DNA of 19,996 bases, from contig CAZNFR010000066.1 of the NCBI GenBank assembly GCA_964572225.1, forward strand, positions 1 through 19,996. Reading direction: 5' to 3'. Under the pieces are notes generated by a model. The model did no database searches. It was not told the origin of the DNA and was given only the letters and a program-made list of their open reading frames with translations. Both the position numbers and the translations under genes were made by a program. Origin of the DNA: CAZNFR01 sp964572225. GTDB lineage: Bacteria; Bacteroidota; Bacteroidia; Bacteroidales; GCA-2748055. This document shows, piece by piece, positions 1 through 7,266 of the stretch. Numbering within the stretch: the first letter of the stretch is position 1; each line of letters opens with the position of its first letter.

Positions 1-1302
1 GGCGAGTTGTGTTCCGATCAGGTTTACAGCCGAATTTTCACCGCCCATCATCATCAGGGCTACGAAAATGAGTGCCCCGTATAGAGCCAGAACTGGCTTT
101 TTCATTTGCTGAATTGTTTCACGAAACACTTTCCCGGTCGAACTCTCCAATTTACCTGCCCAGGCAAATGCCAGCAGGGAAACCAGAAAGAAAGGAATAA
201 GAGAAGGGACATAAAGGATACTATGGGTCCAGCTTTCTCCGGTGCCGAAAATACTTTCCAGGCTTACGACCAGCGAGGGACTCAAACTGAGATTGCCCAG
301 GCTCCCGAGAGGCAATTCCAGGGAAGGGCTGACGGAGGTAAGGAGTCCTTTAATTCCCAACTGTGGGATACGGGTAAGGATCAGGACCAGGATGGTACCC
401 CAGATAGGGAAGGAAGCTTTGAGAAGCTCACGACTCGTAGGACTTCTCTTCATGCCGGTCTCACTGATCCCTTCGAGTCCGCTGTCTCCCATCTTTTCAT
501 GGAGCACCACTTCGGTATGGGAAAGGCCCACTCTTTTTTTGGCAAGAATAACGGTAATGATAAGACCGGTAAGTCCGCCGATCAGGGAAGGAAACTCATA
601 ATTAAAACGGGCAATGATCAGGAAGGGGATCACGGTCCCCAGCACGCTTAACAGGATAAAAGGGTAATTCTTCAGGACCGATCCTGATTTAATTACGAAG
701 GACAGGGCAATGACCGGGACGATCAGGGCTGCAACGGAGTTGATCATTGCCGTTTTGAAGGCGATTTCCAGGGTTTCGGGCATACTCAGACTGATTTCTG
801 AGAATCCAAACCAGGTGGGAGTACCTATGGCACCGAAAGAGACGGGAACCGAATTGGTGATCAGGGTAAGAATGGCAACCCGTACCGGCGGAAAACCCAG
901 TCCGACCAGGATGGGTGCCGCGATCGCGGCCGGGGTGCCGAATCCGCTCGCCCCTTCAATCAGAAAAGGGAAAGCCCAACCCACGATCATAAGCTGGGCC
1001 ACTTTATTTTCCGTGACCGAATTCAGCCAGGTACGAATCATTGCGAGTCCGCCGGTCTCCTCCATAGCCCTGAAAAGGAAAACCGCACCGGCAATGATCA
1101 GGATGGGAGTCCAGGAAAGCAAAAAACCCTTTAGGAGGTTGGCGTGAACCAGTGCCGGGTCAGCCCGGAAGATAATCAGCATCACCAGGTAAACCACAAA
1201 GGCCGATAAAGGCAGGGCCCGGTGGGAGGGCATGCTGTTCTTTTTCACCATCAGGGTGATCAGCAGGATAATGGGGAGGAAGGAGAAAATGATCTTAAGC
1301 AT
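1..1302 (-). CDS. lldP: L-lactate permease (LldP/LctP family), 3' end outside the window
   Basis: An inner-membrane carrier of the lactate permease family, expected to import L-lactate (or glycolate) with protons. Reading the minus strand from the ATG at 1302, the frame stays open for 434 codons to the window edge. The family usually has about 530-560 residues, so roughly the last fifth is missing because of the window edge, not through damage. The protein is very hydrophobic from residue 1. The family hallmark EGASGFGTPAAIAAP lies at residues 116-130, followed by a conserved T-N-S-V-P-V-S-F-G-A-I-G-T-P segment at about 149-162. A polar loop lies at about 255-295. The gene is divergent from the lipoprotein gene at 1488, and a TATCTTTG box lies upstream on its strand. 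The family call is firm. Lactate versus glycolate cannot be decided from this sequence. Confidence 0.93.
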   Translation of the reverse strand, partial: MLKIIFSFLPIILLITLMVKKNSMPSHRALPLSAFVVYLVMLIIFRADPALVHANLLKGFLLSWTPILIIAGAVFLFRAMEETGGLAMIRTWLNSVTENKVAQLMIVGWAFPFLIEGASGFGTPAAIAAPILVGLGFPPVRVAILTLITNSVPVSFGAIGTPTWFGFSEISLSMPETLEIAFKTAMINSVAALIVPVIALSFVIKSGSVLKNYPFILLSVLGTVIPFLIIARFNYEFPSLIGGLTGLIITVILAKKRVGLSHTEVVLHEKMGDSGLEGISETGMKRSPTSRELLKASFPIWGTILVLILTRIPQLGIKGLLTSVSPSLELPLGSLGNLSLSPSLVVSLESIFGTGESWTHSILYVPSLIPFFLVSLLAFAWAGKLESSTGKVFRETIQQMKKPVLALYGALIFVALMMMGGENSAVNLIGTQLA

Positions 1303-1364
1303 GGATCAGGACTTTTTTTTGATTTTATTTTATCGTTACATGCAAAATTTCTGATAGACCTTCG

Positions 1365-1372
1365 CAAAGATA
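1365..1372 (-). promoter_or_regulatory. Bacteroidota-type -7 box for lldP
   Basis: The minus strand reads TATCTTTG, an exact match to the Bacteroidota -7 consensus TAnnTTTG, about 63 bases upstream of the lldP ATG. The upstream -33 element is not obvious, so the call rests on the -7 box and its position. Confidence 0.5.
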
Positions 1373-1487
1373 ATACATAATGTTTTCCGGATCTTATCCT
1401 GGATTTTTAAGGAAAATCGGAATTCCCACGCAACCGCCCTCCCCTCCTGCGCGTCTTCTCTTAAGAAGAAAACCAAAAATTCCTGAT

Positions 1488-2885
1488 ATGAAAGCGATGA
1501 ATATTTTGCTGCTTGTTCTGTTCGCAGCAGTAATTATGTCCTGTGAAGAAAAGAATGAACCGGCTGCGGGAACCCTCGAATTTACTTTTGCAGTTCCCTC
1601 CACCGGTGAACAGAAATCATTTTCCGATCCGGCTATACCCCCCGCCGGCAATATTCCTTTCCAGATTATGATCAGTGTAGCAAAGGAAAACGGCGAGGAG
1701 TACTGGACCGATAAGATGATCCGGGTATACCGATTTGGAGAGGGCTTTGTAACGGAAAAAACGGAAATCCCGGGCGGGCAATACCAACTGACCAAGTTTA
1801 TGGTTCTGGCGGATAACGGCAATGTGATCTTTGCTGCCCCCCTGGAAGGTTCACCCAAATCCTTTCTGGTGACCCATCCCCTGCCTATGGAATTCAATGT
1901 CGTTCCCGGTGAAAGTACCCGTGTGGATCCCGAGGTCCTGAAAACAGAAAATGCACAGCCTTCCGATTTCGGGTATGCCAGCTTTACCTTCACGGTGGTC
2001 GATTTTTATAAAGCCTGGGTTCTCGCCATGGAGGATGATCCTTTGTACTACGGACCTGTCAGGACCGTTCCGGCTAAACTTACGCTGATTGCGCGTGACG
2101 GTTGGACTCACACTTACAGAATTGATCCTGAAACCACGGAGATCCTGCTGCCTGCCCGGTATGAAAAATTCAGGCTGATTGCGGAATCTCCCGATAATCC
2201 GCCCATCGAAAGGGAAATAAATGCCAGAGAGCTGCGGCAAAGTACCGCCGATAACCCCTTCCTGTTGCGTTTCCCGCAAAATCCGGGAGGTGTGCTCTAT
2301 CTGCAGCCGGGTCCGGAAGACGGGAAAGATGCCATGATCACGGATCTTGATCCCATGGAAAATTTTGGCGATCATATCTATTTTGAGGCCAGCTTTATCA
2401 CAGAGCCTATTCTCACAATTATGCGAACCAAAAGGAGCCTGATGCACTTCGATCTTAGCGATCTGCCCGAATATACCCGTATTGACAAGGTTTACCTTAC
2501 CCTTCGCTTCGACCGGCCGCTATGGGATACCCTGATCGATTACGGTCAGTTGGATTCCTGGATGCTTCTGCCGGAGCTGGTCCTCCAGCAGATCATCGAA
2601 CCCTGGAAGGAGAGTGAGGTTAGCTGGGACAATCAGCCGGCCACCATAAAAGCCAATGAGGTAAGCGTACCCTTCAGCCTTGAAGTCGATTCCAATTTGC
2701 GGGCTTATGACGTGACATCCTTATTCGTTCCGGTGCAGGAGATCGCGGCCCCCAACTATGGGATGATGTTCCGCTATGCTGCCAATGAGGATATTCCCGG
2801 CGGAATGCAGTTTGCTTCCTCCGATCATCCTGTGGAATGGATGAGGCCGGTTCTTGAGGTACATTATTATTACCCGGAAGACTGA
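1488..2885 (+). CDS. surface lipoprotein with C-terminal DNRLRE (CBM96-like) domain
   Basis: A 465-residue predicted lipoprotein. Residues 1-18 form a lipoprotein signal peptide (MKAMNILLLVLFAAVIMS) with Cys19 as the lipidated residue, followed by acidic E-E, so surface display is plausible. The frame is open from 1380, but the upstream 36 residues are proline- and arginine-rich and would bury the signal peptide, so the start at 1488 is preferred (1497 is also possible). Residues about 25-265 look like beta-sandwich domains that I cannot name. From about 269 to the end the pattern fits a DNRLRE domain: GPEDGKDA, then RSLMHFDLSDLP (316-327), then EPWKESEVSWDNQP (371-384), then a closing strand ending in HYYYPED. 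That domain family is associated with carbohydrate-binding and surface proteins. The gene stands alone between the divergent lldP and its own terminator. The ligand is unknown. Confidence 0.8.
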   Translation: MKAMNILLLVLFAAVIMSCEEKNEPAAGTLEFTFAVPSTGEQKSFSDPAIPPAGNIPFQIMISVAKENGEEYWTDKMIRVYRFGEGFVTEKTEIPGGQYQLTKFMVLADNGNVIFAAPLEGSPKSFLVTHPLPMEFNVVPGESTRVDPEVLKTENAQPSDFGYASFTFTVVDFYKAWVLAMEDDPLYYGPVRTVPAKLTLIARDGWTHTYRIDPETTEILLPARYEKFRLIAESPDNPPIEREINARELRQSTADNPFLLRFPQNPGGVLYLQPGPEDGKDAMITDLDPMENFGDHIYFEASFITEPILTIMRTKRSLMHFDLSDLPEYTRIDKVYLTLRFDRPLWDTLIDYGQLDSWMLLPELVLQQIIEPWKESEVSWDNQPATIKANEVSVPFSLEVDSNLRAYDVTSLFVPVQEIAAPNYGMMFRYAANEDIPGGMQFASSDHPVEWMRPVLEVHYYYPED

Positions 2886-2912
2886 TTTTCTATATAATTA
2901 CTGGTTAAGCTT

Positions 2913-2948
2913 AACGGCCCGGGAGATTTTTCCGGGTCGTTTTGTTTG
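2913..2948 (+). terminator. rho-independent terminator after the DNRLRE lipoprotein gene
   Basis: ACGGCCCGG at 2914-2922 pairs with CCGGGTCGT at 2932-2940 (nine pairs, one of them G-T) around a 9-base loop. A T-rich run TTTTGTTTG follows. It lies 28 bases after the lipoprotein stop and separates that gene from the cryptochrome cassette. Confidence 0.75.
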
Positions 2949-3018
2949 TGGCAAAATGCTTTGCAATCACTTAAGATTTTGTTACTTGCAGTAGGAAACC
3001 GAATCTCAGGTATCTAAC

Positions 3019-3594
3019 GTGAGGAATTATCTGTATATAAGCCTGTTGCTGTTAAGCTGGACAAATGTTAGCGAAGCCCAGCTTTCGGGAACCATCTTTA
3101 TGGATAATGGGGAGAACATAGCGATTAAGGATTTTGAAGAGCTTAATGTCACCCTGCTCTATTATTGGAACATGTGGAGTGCCCGACCTTCAAATGAACC
3201 CGGGGAGTATTTCCGGGACCTTAATTACGGGGAACTGAAGGAAATATCCTTCATTTATCAGAAAGACCGGGGAAAAAGCAGTTTTACCTGCCGATTAAGC
3301 ATTGAGGCCTCCACCGTGACGGAGGAACACTTCCGCAAAAAGATCAAAACCTGGGACTGGCTGGTGGTGAAAACCCCTCCGGACTCCCGTGGAAAAACCA
3401 CAAGGATCAACTTTTTTCACGATAAAAAACGCTACGATATCCGGAAGATCGTGTTTGACTGGGAAACTGAGAATTCTGTCAACAATCTTTTTTATAGGAT
3501 TGTTAAAGGGGAAATCCCTTACCGGAGAAATGAAAAAATCCGATCTTCCCGAAAAAATTTGCCCGGTTTGCCATCGTCCCTTTACTTACCGTAA
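3019..3594 (+). CDS. small secreted protein of unknown function
   Basis: A 191-residue protein I do not recognise. It starts with GTG at 3019; no in-frame ATG fits better, because the signal peptide MRNYLYISLLLLSWTNVSEA (cleavage before Q21) begins right there. The mature part is a soluble domain rich in aromatic and charged residues (YYWNMWSARP at about 48-57, WDWLVVKTPP at about 111-120), with no cysteine pair or known catalytic motif that I can see. The last 65 bases overlap the DUF2256 gene in another frame, so its basic tail (about 172-191) is written over DUF2256 coding sequence. It is likely co-transcribed with the DUF2256 and cryptochrome genes, which act in the cytoplasm while this protein is exported. 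A functional link is therefore not obvious. Confidence 0.7.
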   Translation: MRNYLYISLLLLSWTNVSEAQLSGTIFMDNGENIAIKDFEELNVTLLYYWNMWSARPSNEPGEYFRDLNYGELKEISFIYQKDRGKSSFTCRLSIEASTVTEEHFRKKIKTWDWLVVKTPPDSRGKTTRINFFHDKKRYDIRKIVFDWETENSVNNLFYRIVKGEIPYRRNEKIRSSRKNLPGLPSSLYLP

Positions 3595-3697
3595 AAAGTG
3601 GAAAACCCAGTGGAATGAAGTAAAATATTGCAGTGAGAGATGCAGGAAAAGCAAAAACCGTTCAAAACCGGGATTGTCTGGTTCACCAATGATCTAA
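3530..3697 (+). CDS. DUF2256 zinc-ribbon mini-protein
   Basis: A 55-residue protein beginning MKKSDLPEKICPVCHRPFTY. It carries C11-x2-C14 and C34-x3-C38 within the pattern W-N-E-V-K-Y-C-S-E-R-C-R, which is the DUF2256 signature and most likely a zinc site. The frame is open upstream to 3389, but the family starts at this methionine, and a purine-rich GGAGAA precedes it. It overlaps the secreted protein gene by 65 bases and the cryptochrome gene by 58 bases, which suggests translational coupling. From general knowledge, DUF2256 genes are often found next to photolyase/cryptochrome genes, as here, but the biochemical role is not established to my knowledge. The last 17 residues (from about 39) are basic and flexible-looking. 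Confidence 0.85.
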   Translation: MKKSDLPEKICPVCHRPFTYRKKWKTQWNEVKYCSERCRKSKNRSKPGLSGSPMI

Positions 3698-4944
3698 GGT
3701 TGCATGACAATCCTGCCCTGACAAGCGCAATTGGGGAATGTCATGAGATCGTTCCCGTTTTTATCCTGGATAGGGTACAAATGGGAAAGGACCGGTACGG
3801 AAACCTAAAAACAGGTCCTTTCAGGGCACACTTCCTGATTCAAAGTCTGCAGGATCTTAGCGCTAATCTTCGGCTGAAAGGAAGCAGTCTTATTGTCAGA
3901 AAAGGCAATACGCCTGAGATACTGCTGGAGATCACACAAAAATACCAGGCAGAAAAACTCTATTCTGCCCGTCAAATTTGGCACGAGGAGGTCCAAAGAG
4001 AAGAAAAGGTGAAGAAAGTCCTCCCCCTTTCCACGTATGATTCAAATTTTTTGATCGATCCCCTCAATTGCCCCTTTCCTATCGAAGAATTACCCATGAT
4101 TTTTTCGACATTCAGAAAAAAAGCTGAAAAAAGTAAAATCTTCCGAAAACCTTTGCCACCCCCCGAAGCCATAAACAGTCCGCCCCTAACTCATGATTTT
4201 CCGCTAACGGATCTGATTGAACACGCTTCCCCCCCGGATCCCCGAACAGCTTTTCCCTTCGAGGGAGGGGAAAGCAAGGCCCTGAAAAGGGTCAGAGAAT
4301 ACATTTGGGAAAAAGAACTGATCCTGACCTACAAATCGACTCGTAACGGAATGGTGGGCAGTGACTATTCGTCGAAATTCTCTCCCTGGCTTACCCATGG
4401 GTGTCTGTCTCCTTCCCGGATCCATAGTGAAATCCGGAAATTTGAATCTGAGAGAGGATCCAATGCATCCACCTACTGGTTGAAATTTGAATTGCTGTGG
4501 AGAGAATTCTTCCGCTACACCTCCATGAAATATGGAAGCCGGATGTTCCTGTACACTGGGATCAAAGAAAAAGACCCCGGACTGGAACCCAATACCCGGA
4601 ACTTTCTTCGCTGGAAAGAAGGGAAAACCGGGGATGATTTTGTGGATGCCCATATGAAAGAACTGTTTCTTACCGGATTTATGAGTAACCGTGGACGGCA
4701 AAATGCAGCTTCTTACCTTGTACATGAATTGAAAACCGATTGGAGATGGGGTGCAGCCTGGTTCGAAAGCCTGCTAATCGACTACGATCCCGCAAGCAAC
4801 TTTGGCAATTGGCAATATGTTACCGGGATCGGCAATGACCCGGTAGAAAACCGGAAATTCAATACCCGGTTGCAGGCAGAGAAATATGACCCTTTGGGCG
4901 AATTCCGAAATCTCTGGCTGGGTCGGAAAGACCTTTTTTCCTAA
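3640..4944 (+). CDS. DASH-type cryptochrome (FAD-binding photolyase family)
   Basis: A 434-residue cytoplasmic flavoprotein of the photolyase/cryptochrome superfamily. DASH members repair cyclobutane pyrimidine dimers in single-stranded or looped DNA using blue light, and may also signal. The N-terminal Rossmann domain starts IVWFTNDLRLHDNPAL (12-27) and contains KTGPFRAHFL (57-66), typical of DASH. The FAD domain shows GSDYSSKFSPWLTHGCLSPS (240-259), LLWREFFRY (285-293), FMSNRGRQNAASY (347-359) and DYDPASNFGNWQYVTGIGND (381-400). The last of these, with YDPLGEF near the end, is the DASH signature. W391 matches the photolyase W382 position of the electron-transfer chain. The ATG at 3640 is the only reasonable start and places it 58 bases inside the DUF2256 gene. 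The length is slightly short for DASH, with no C-terminal extension. Confidence 0.93.
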   Translation: MQEKQKPFKTGIVWFTNDLRLHDNPALTSAIGECHEIVPVFILDRVQMGKDRYGNLKTGPFRAHFLIQSLQDLSANLRLKGSSLIVRKGNTPEILLEITQKYQAEKLYSARQIWHEEVQREEKVKKVLPLSTYDSNFLIDPLNCPFPIEELPMIFSTFRKKAEKSKIFRKPLPPPEAINSPPLTHDFPLTDLIEHASPPDPRTAFPFEGGESKALKRVREYIWEKELILTYKSTRNGMVGSDYSSKFSPWLTHGCLSPSRIHSEIRKFESERGSNASTYWLKFELLWREFFRYTSMKYGSRMFLYTGIKEKDPGLEPNTRNFLRWKEGKTGDDFVDAHMKELFLTGFMSNRGRQNAASYLVHELKTDWRWGAAWFESLLIDYDPASNFGNWQYVTGIGNDPVENRKFNTRLQAEKYDPLGEFRNLWLGRKDLFS

Positions 4945-4971
4945 TGACAGCCTGAACAAAAGGACAAATGT

Positions 4972-4983
4972 TTAAAATTTTAA
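4972..4983. promoter_or_regulatory. 12-base AT palindrome upstream of the DUF4836 operon
   Basis: TTAAAATTTTAA is a perfect palindrome in the 114-base gap before the lipoprotein gene at 5059. It could be a regulator site or simply AT-rich chance. No clear TAnnTTTG box was seen in this gap. Confidence 0.2.
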
Positions 4984-5058
4984 CTGCATTTATACGTTCA
5001 ACTAAAATGCAATTCTTAATTTAGACCTTCCTGATGTTTTATTAAACCCGAATTAATC

Positions 5059-6612
5059 ATGAAACCAAAACCAAAAACCCTGATCATTCCTTTCCTGTTT
5101 GTATTCTTTTTCTTTTCCTGTGGAGGACCCAAATCCGAGATCTTTGAGGTCATTCCCGAAACTGCATCTGCCGTGGTAACCCTGCACCCCGGCAATCTAA
5201 TTGAAAAGGGTAATCTGCTGGAAATGGATTTCCTCTCTTTTGATGATAATGAGAGTGAGTTTCTGAAAGAAATCGCTGAAGATCCGGAGAATTCCGGTAT
5301 TGATATGAATGCCTACAGCTGCGGCTTCCTGCTGTCTGATGATGATCCGGTGGTTTGCATGGTTATGCCCGTAAAGAACAAGTCGGATCTTGAATCCACC
5401 CTGGAGGCTATGGAAAAAGAAGGGGAGTTTGAATTCAGCCGCGACAACATGGAAGGATACGAAACCCTTTCCCATGGAAATATATTTCTCTTATATAACG
5501 ACGAAAGAATGATCAGCATCGCCCCGCGCAACGGATGGGCACAAAAAAGTGCGGAAATTGCTGAAAGTATTATCAACCTTGACAAGGAGAATCAGCTTCT
5601 CTCCGATAAGGACTTCAACAATTTCCTGGGGAAACAGAAAGACATCAACGCCTGGTTTACCTCCACCAACCTTCAGACCCTTCCCGGCCTGCGGGATTTC
5701 GAAGATGCCCTCGACCTGTTCGGGAGTCTGAAAAACAATTACGGCCATGTTTTTCTTGAGTTTGGCAAGGGGGAAATGGTCCTTACCACCAACCTGCGCT
5801 TCAACCCTGATATGGAGCAGACCATAGAGAAATATAATTTCCTGGATGAAAAAGCCATCAAGGAACTGCTCACCTATCTTCCATCCAAAGACCTTTTTCT
5901 GGTGGCCAACACCAATATGGATCCGGAAAAGATCTTCGACCTGCTGGAATTTGTGAACGACGATTTTGATCAGATGGTGGAGAAACTGAGTCGTGAACTG
6001 GAACTCTCAACAGAGGATATGAAGTCGGCTTTCTCCGGCGAGGTTGCATTATCCCTGAACGGAATGAAAGACAGCAGGATAAGCATAGGCGATGATGATT
6101 TTCGTCTGGACAGTGATGCGAAGGTTCCGGTAATTACGGCTGCAGCACGCCTGGCCAAACCGGCCATTTTTCAAAAATTCCTGGACAAGGCCGTAAGCGA
6201 AGAGGAACTGGAAAAAAGCGGTGATTTCTATAAGACTCCGGGAGGTCCGGAAATCATGATGATGGTTGCCGGCAACGATCTGATCGTTAGTAATCATAAG
6301 GAGAACCTCGAAGAGATCGTTTCGAAAGGTCAGATCTCCGACAATGTTACCAAAGCCGACTATGCTCAGGTGCTGACCGAGAATCCGGTTTGTTTCTTCC
6401 TGAACCTGGATCAGGAATCTTATTCCGGCGACCTGCAGGAATACATCGACGAGGAAATGTCGCGAAGCATGAGAAACAATATCAAAACCTTTGGTAAAGA
6501 GCTGAAATCCCTGTCCTTTTCCGCCAACATTGAAGAATGGCAGATCAGGCTGCGCATGCAGAACGAGGAGGATTACAGTCTGGAAACCATTCTGAGCCAG
6601 ATCGATAATTAA
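5059..6612 (+). CDS. DUF4836-like lipoprotein, first gene of an ABC operon
   Basis: A 517-residue lipoprotein. Residues 1-20 are a signal peptide with a very hydrophobic core (IIPFLFVFFFFS) and Cys21 is the lipidation site; GGPKSE follows. The mature part begins IFEVIPETASAVVTLHPGNL, close in style to the N-terminus of the DUF4836 family (variants of VIPKDA-VVV-D), which is common in Bacteroidota and of unknown function. Several strand-helix repeats follow (for example VVCMVMPVKNKSDLESTLEA at about 98-117, and MMMVAGNDLIVSNHKENLEE at about 401-420), each resembling a protein that scores or checks a value against a threshold. The protein is acidic, with no enzyme motif. It lies 9 bases before an ABC ATPase gene, which is itself coupled to a permease, so the three are probably one unit. 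The DUF4836 assignment is by resemblance only. Confidence 0.7.
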   Translation: MKPKPKTLIIPFLFVFFFFSCGGPKSEIFEVIPETASAVVTLHPGNLIEKGNLLEMDFLSFDDNESEFLKEIAEDPENSGIDMNAYSCGFLLSDDDPVVCMVMPVKNKSDLESTLEAMEKEGEFEFSRDNMEGYETLSHGNIFLLYNDERMISIAPRNGWAQKSAEIAESIINLDKENQLLSDKDFNNFLGKQKDINAWFTSTNLQTLPGLRDFEDALDLFGSLKNNYGHVFLEFGKGEMVLTTNLRFNPDMEQTIEKYNFLDEKAIKELLTYLPSKDLFLVANTNMDPEKIFDLLEFVNDDFDQMVEKLSRELELSTEDMKSAFSGEVALSLNGMKDSRISIGDDDFRLDSDAKVPVITAAARLAKPAIFQKFLDKAVSEEELEKSGDFYKTPGGPEIMMMVAGNDLIVSNHKENLEEIVSKGQISDNVTKADYAQVLTENPVCFFLNLDQESYSGDLQEYIDEEMSRSMRNNIKTFGKELKSLSFSANIEEWQIRLRMQNEEDYSLETILSQIDN

Positions 6613-6621
6613 TCTGCTTCG

Positions 6622-7266
6622 ATGAAGATCGTCATCCGAAAGCTTATTCCCAACCCCGTAGCAGAGCTACCGAATCACGCGAGTGAGATCTGGGAAAAAG
6701 AGGAGATCCTTTTCGGTTCAGGAGAGGTAATCCAACTCACTGCCGCTTCCGGGAAAGGCAAAACCAGTCTGCTCTCGATCATTTACGGGCTGCGTCACGA
6801 CTATCGGGGATCTGTCCTGATTGACGGGAAGGACATTCGCGAATTACGGGAAAAAGAAAGGACCCGGCTTCGGAGGACAACCCTGTCCTGCGTCTTTCAG
6901 GGCCTGGAACTCTTTGATGAGCTTTCAGCCATGAAAAATATTCAATTAAAAAACAGGCAGGAGAAGTTTAAAACCCGGCAGGAAATAATGCTTATGGCTG
7001 AAAGGCTGGAGATTGCACCTTTCCTGGAGAAGGAATGCGGGAAATTGTCTTTCGGGCAAAAACAACGGGTGGCCATTATTCGCTCCCTTTGTCAGCCATT
7101 CCAATACCTGCTTGCCGATGAGATCTTTTCCCATCTGGATGATGAAACCGGCAGGAAGGCCTCGGAGCTGATCTCTGAGGAACTGGGCAAACAGGGAGCC
7201 GGGATGTTGTTTACCGATCTGCGGGAGACCGGCCTTTTCAAATTTGATAAAAGCTACCGGATATGA
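6622..7266 (+). CDS. ABC transporter ATPase with divergent motifs (LolD/MacB-like)
   Basis: A 214-residue nucleotide-binding subunit that should power the permease encoded next. Walker A is AASGKGKT (41-48), with Ala where the first Gly is usual. The Q-loop Gln is Q93 in CVFQGLELFDELSAMKNI. The signature is LSFGQ (142-146) instead of LSGGQ. Walker B is QYLLADE (161-167), followed by the D-loop SHLD (170-173). At the H-loop the usual T-H-D reads F-T-D-L (197-200), so the switch histidine appears to be absent. Size and layout match the LolD/MacB/FtsE class. The stop overlaps the permease start as ATGA. Phosphate-binding Lys47 and catalytic-base Glu167 are kept, so binding and perhaps slow hydrolysis are likely. 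The substrate is unknown. It could be a regulatory or reduced-activity ATPase. Confidence 0.85.
   Translation: MKIVIRKLIPNPVAELPNHASEIWEKEEILFGSGEVIQLTAASGKGKTSLLSIIYGLRHDYRGSVLIDGKDIRELREKERTRLRRTTLSCVFQGLELFDELSAMKNIQLKNRQEKFKTRQEIMLMAERLEIAPFLEKECGKLSFGQKQRVAIIRSLCQPFQYLLADEIFSHLDDETGRKASELISEELGKQGAGMLFTDLRETGLFKFDKSYRI

Noticed and set aside
106..1147. Plus-strand open frames opposite the lactate permease (for example 106-651 and 710-1147)
   Set aside because: They lie opposite a convincing LldP coding sequence, have low-complexity antisense-like composition and no recognisable domain.
1380..1487. A 36-residue N-terminal extension of the DNRLRE lipoprotein
   Set aside because: It is proline- and arginine-rich and would place the lipoprotein signal peptide inside the protein. 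The start at 1488 gives a proper lipobox at Cys19.
1394..2447. Two long minus-strand frames inside the lipoprotein gene (199 and 198 codons)
   Set aside because: They are antisense to a gene with a clear signal peptide and domain pattern. No motif was seen in either.
2904..2913. TTAAGCTTAA palindrome next to the terminator after the lipoprotein gene
   Set aside because: It is a short AT-rich palindrome adjoining a real terminator and has no separate support.
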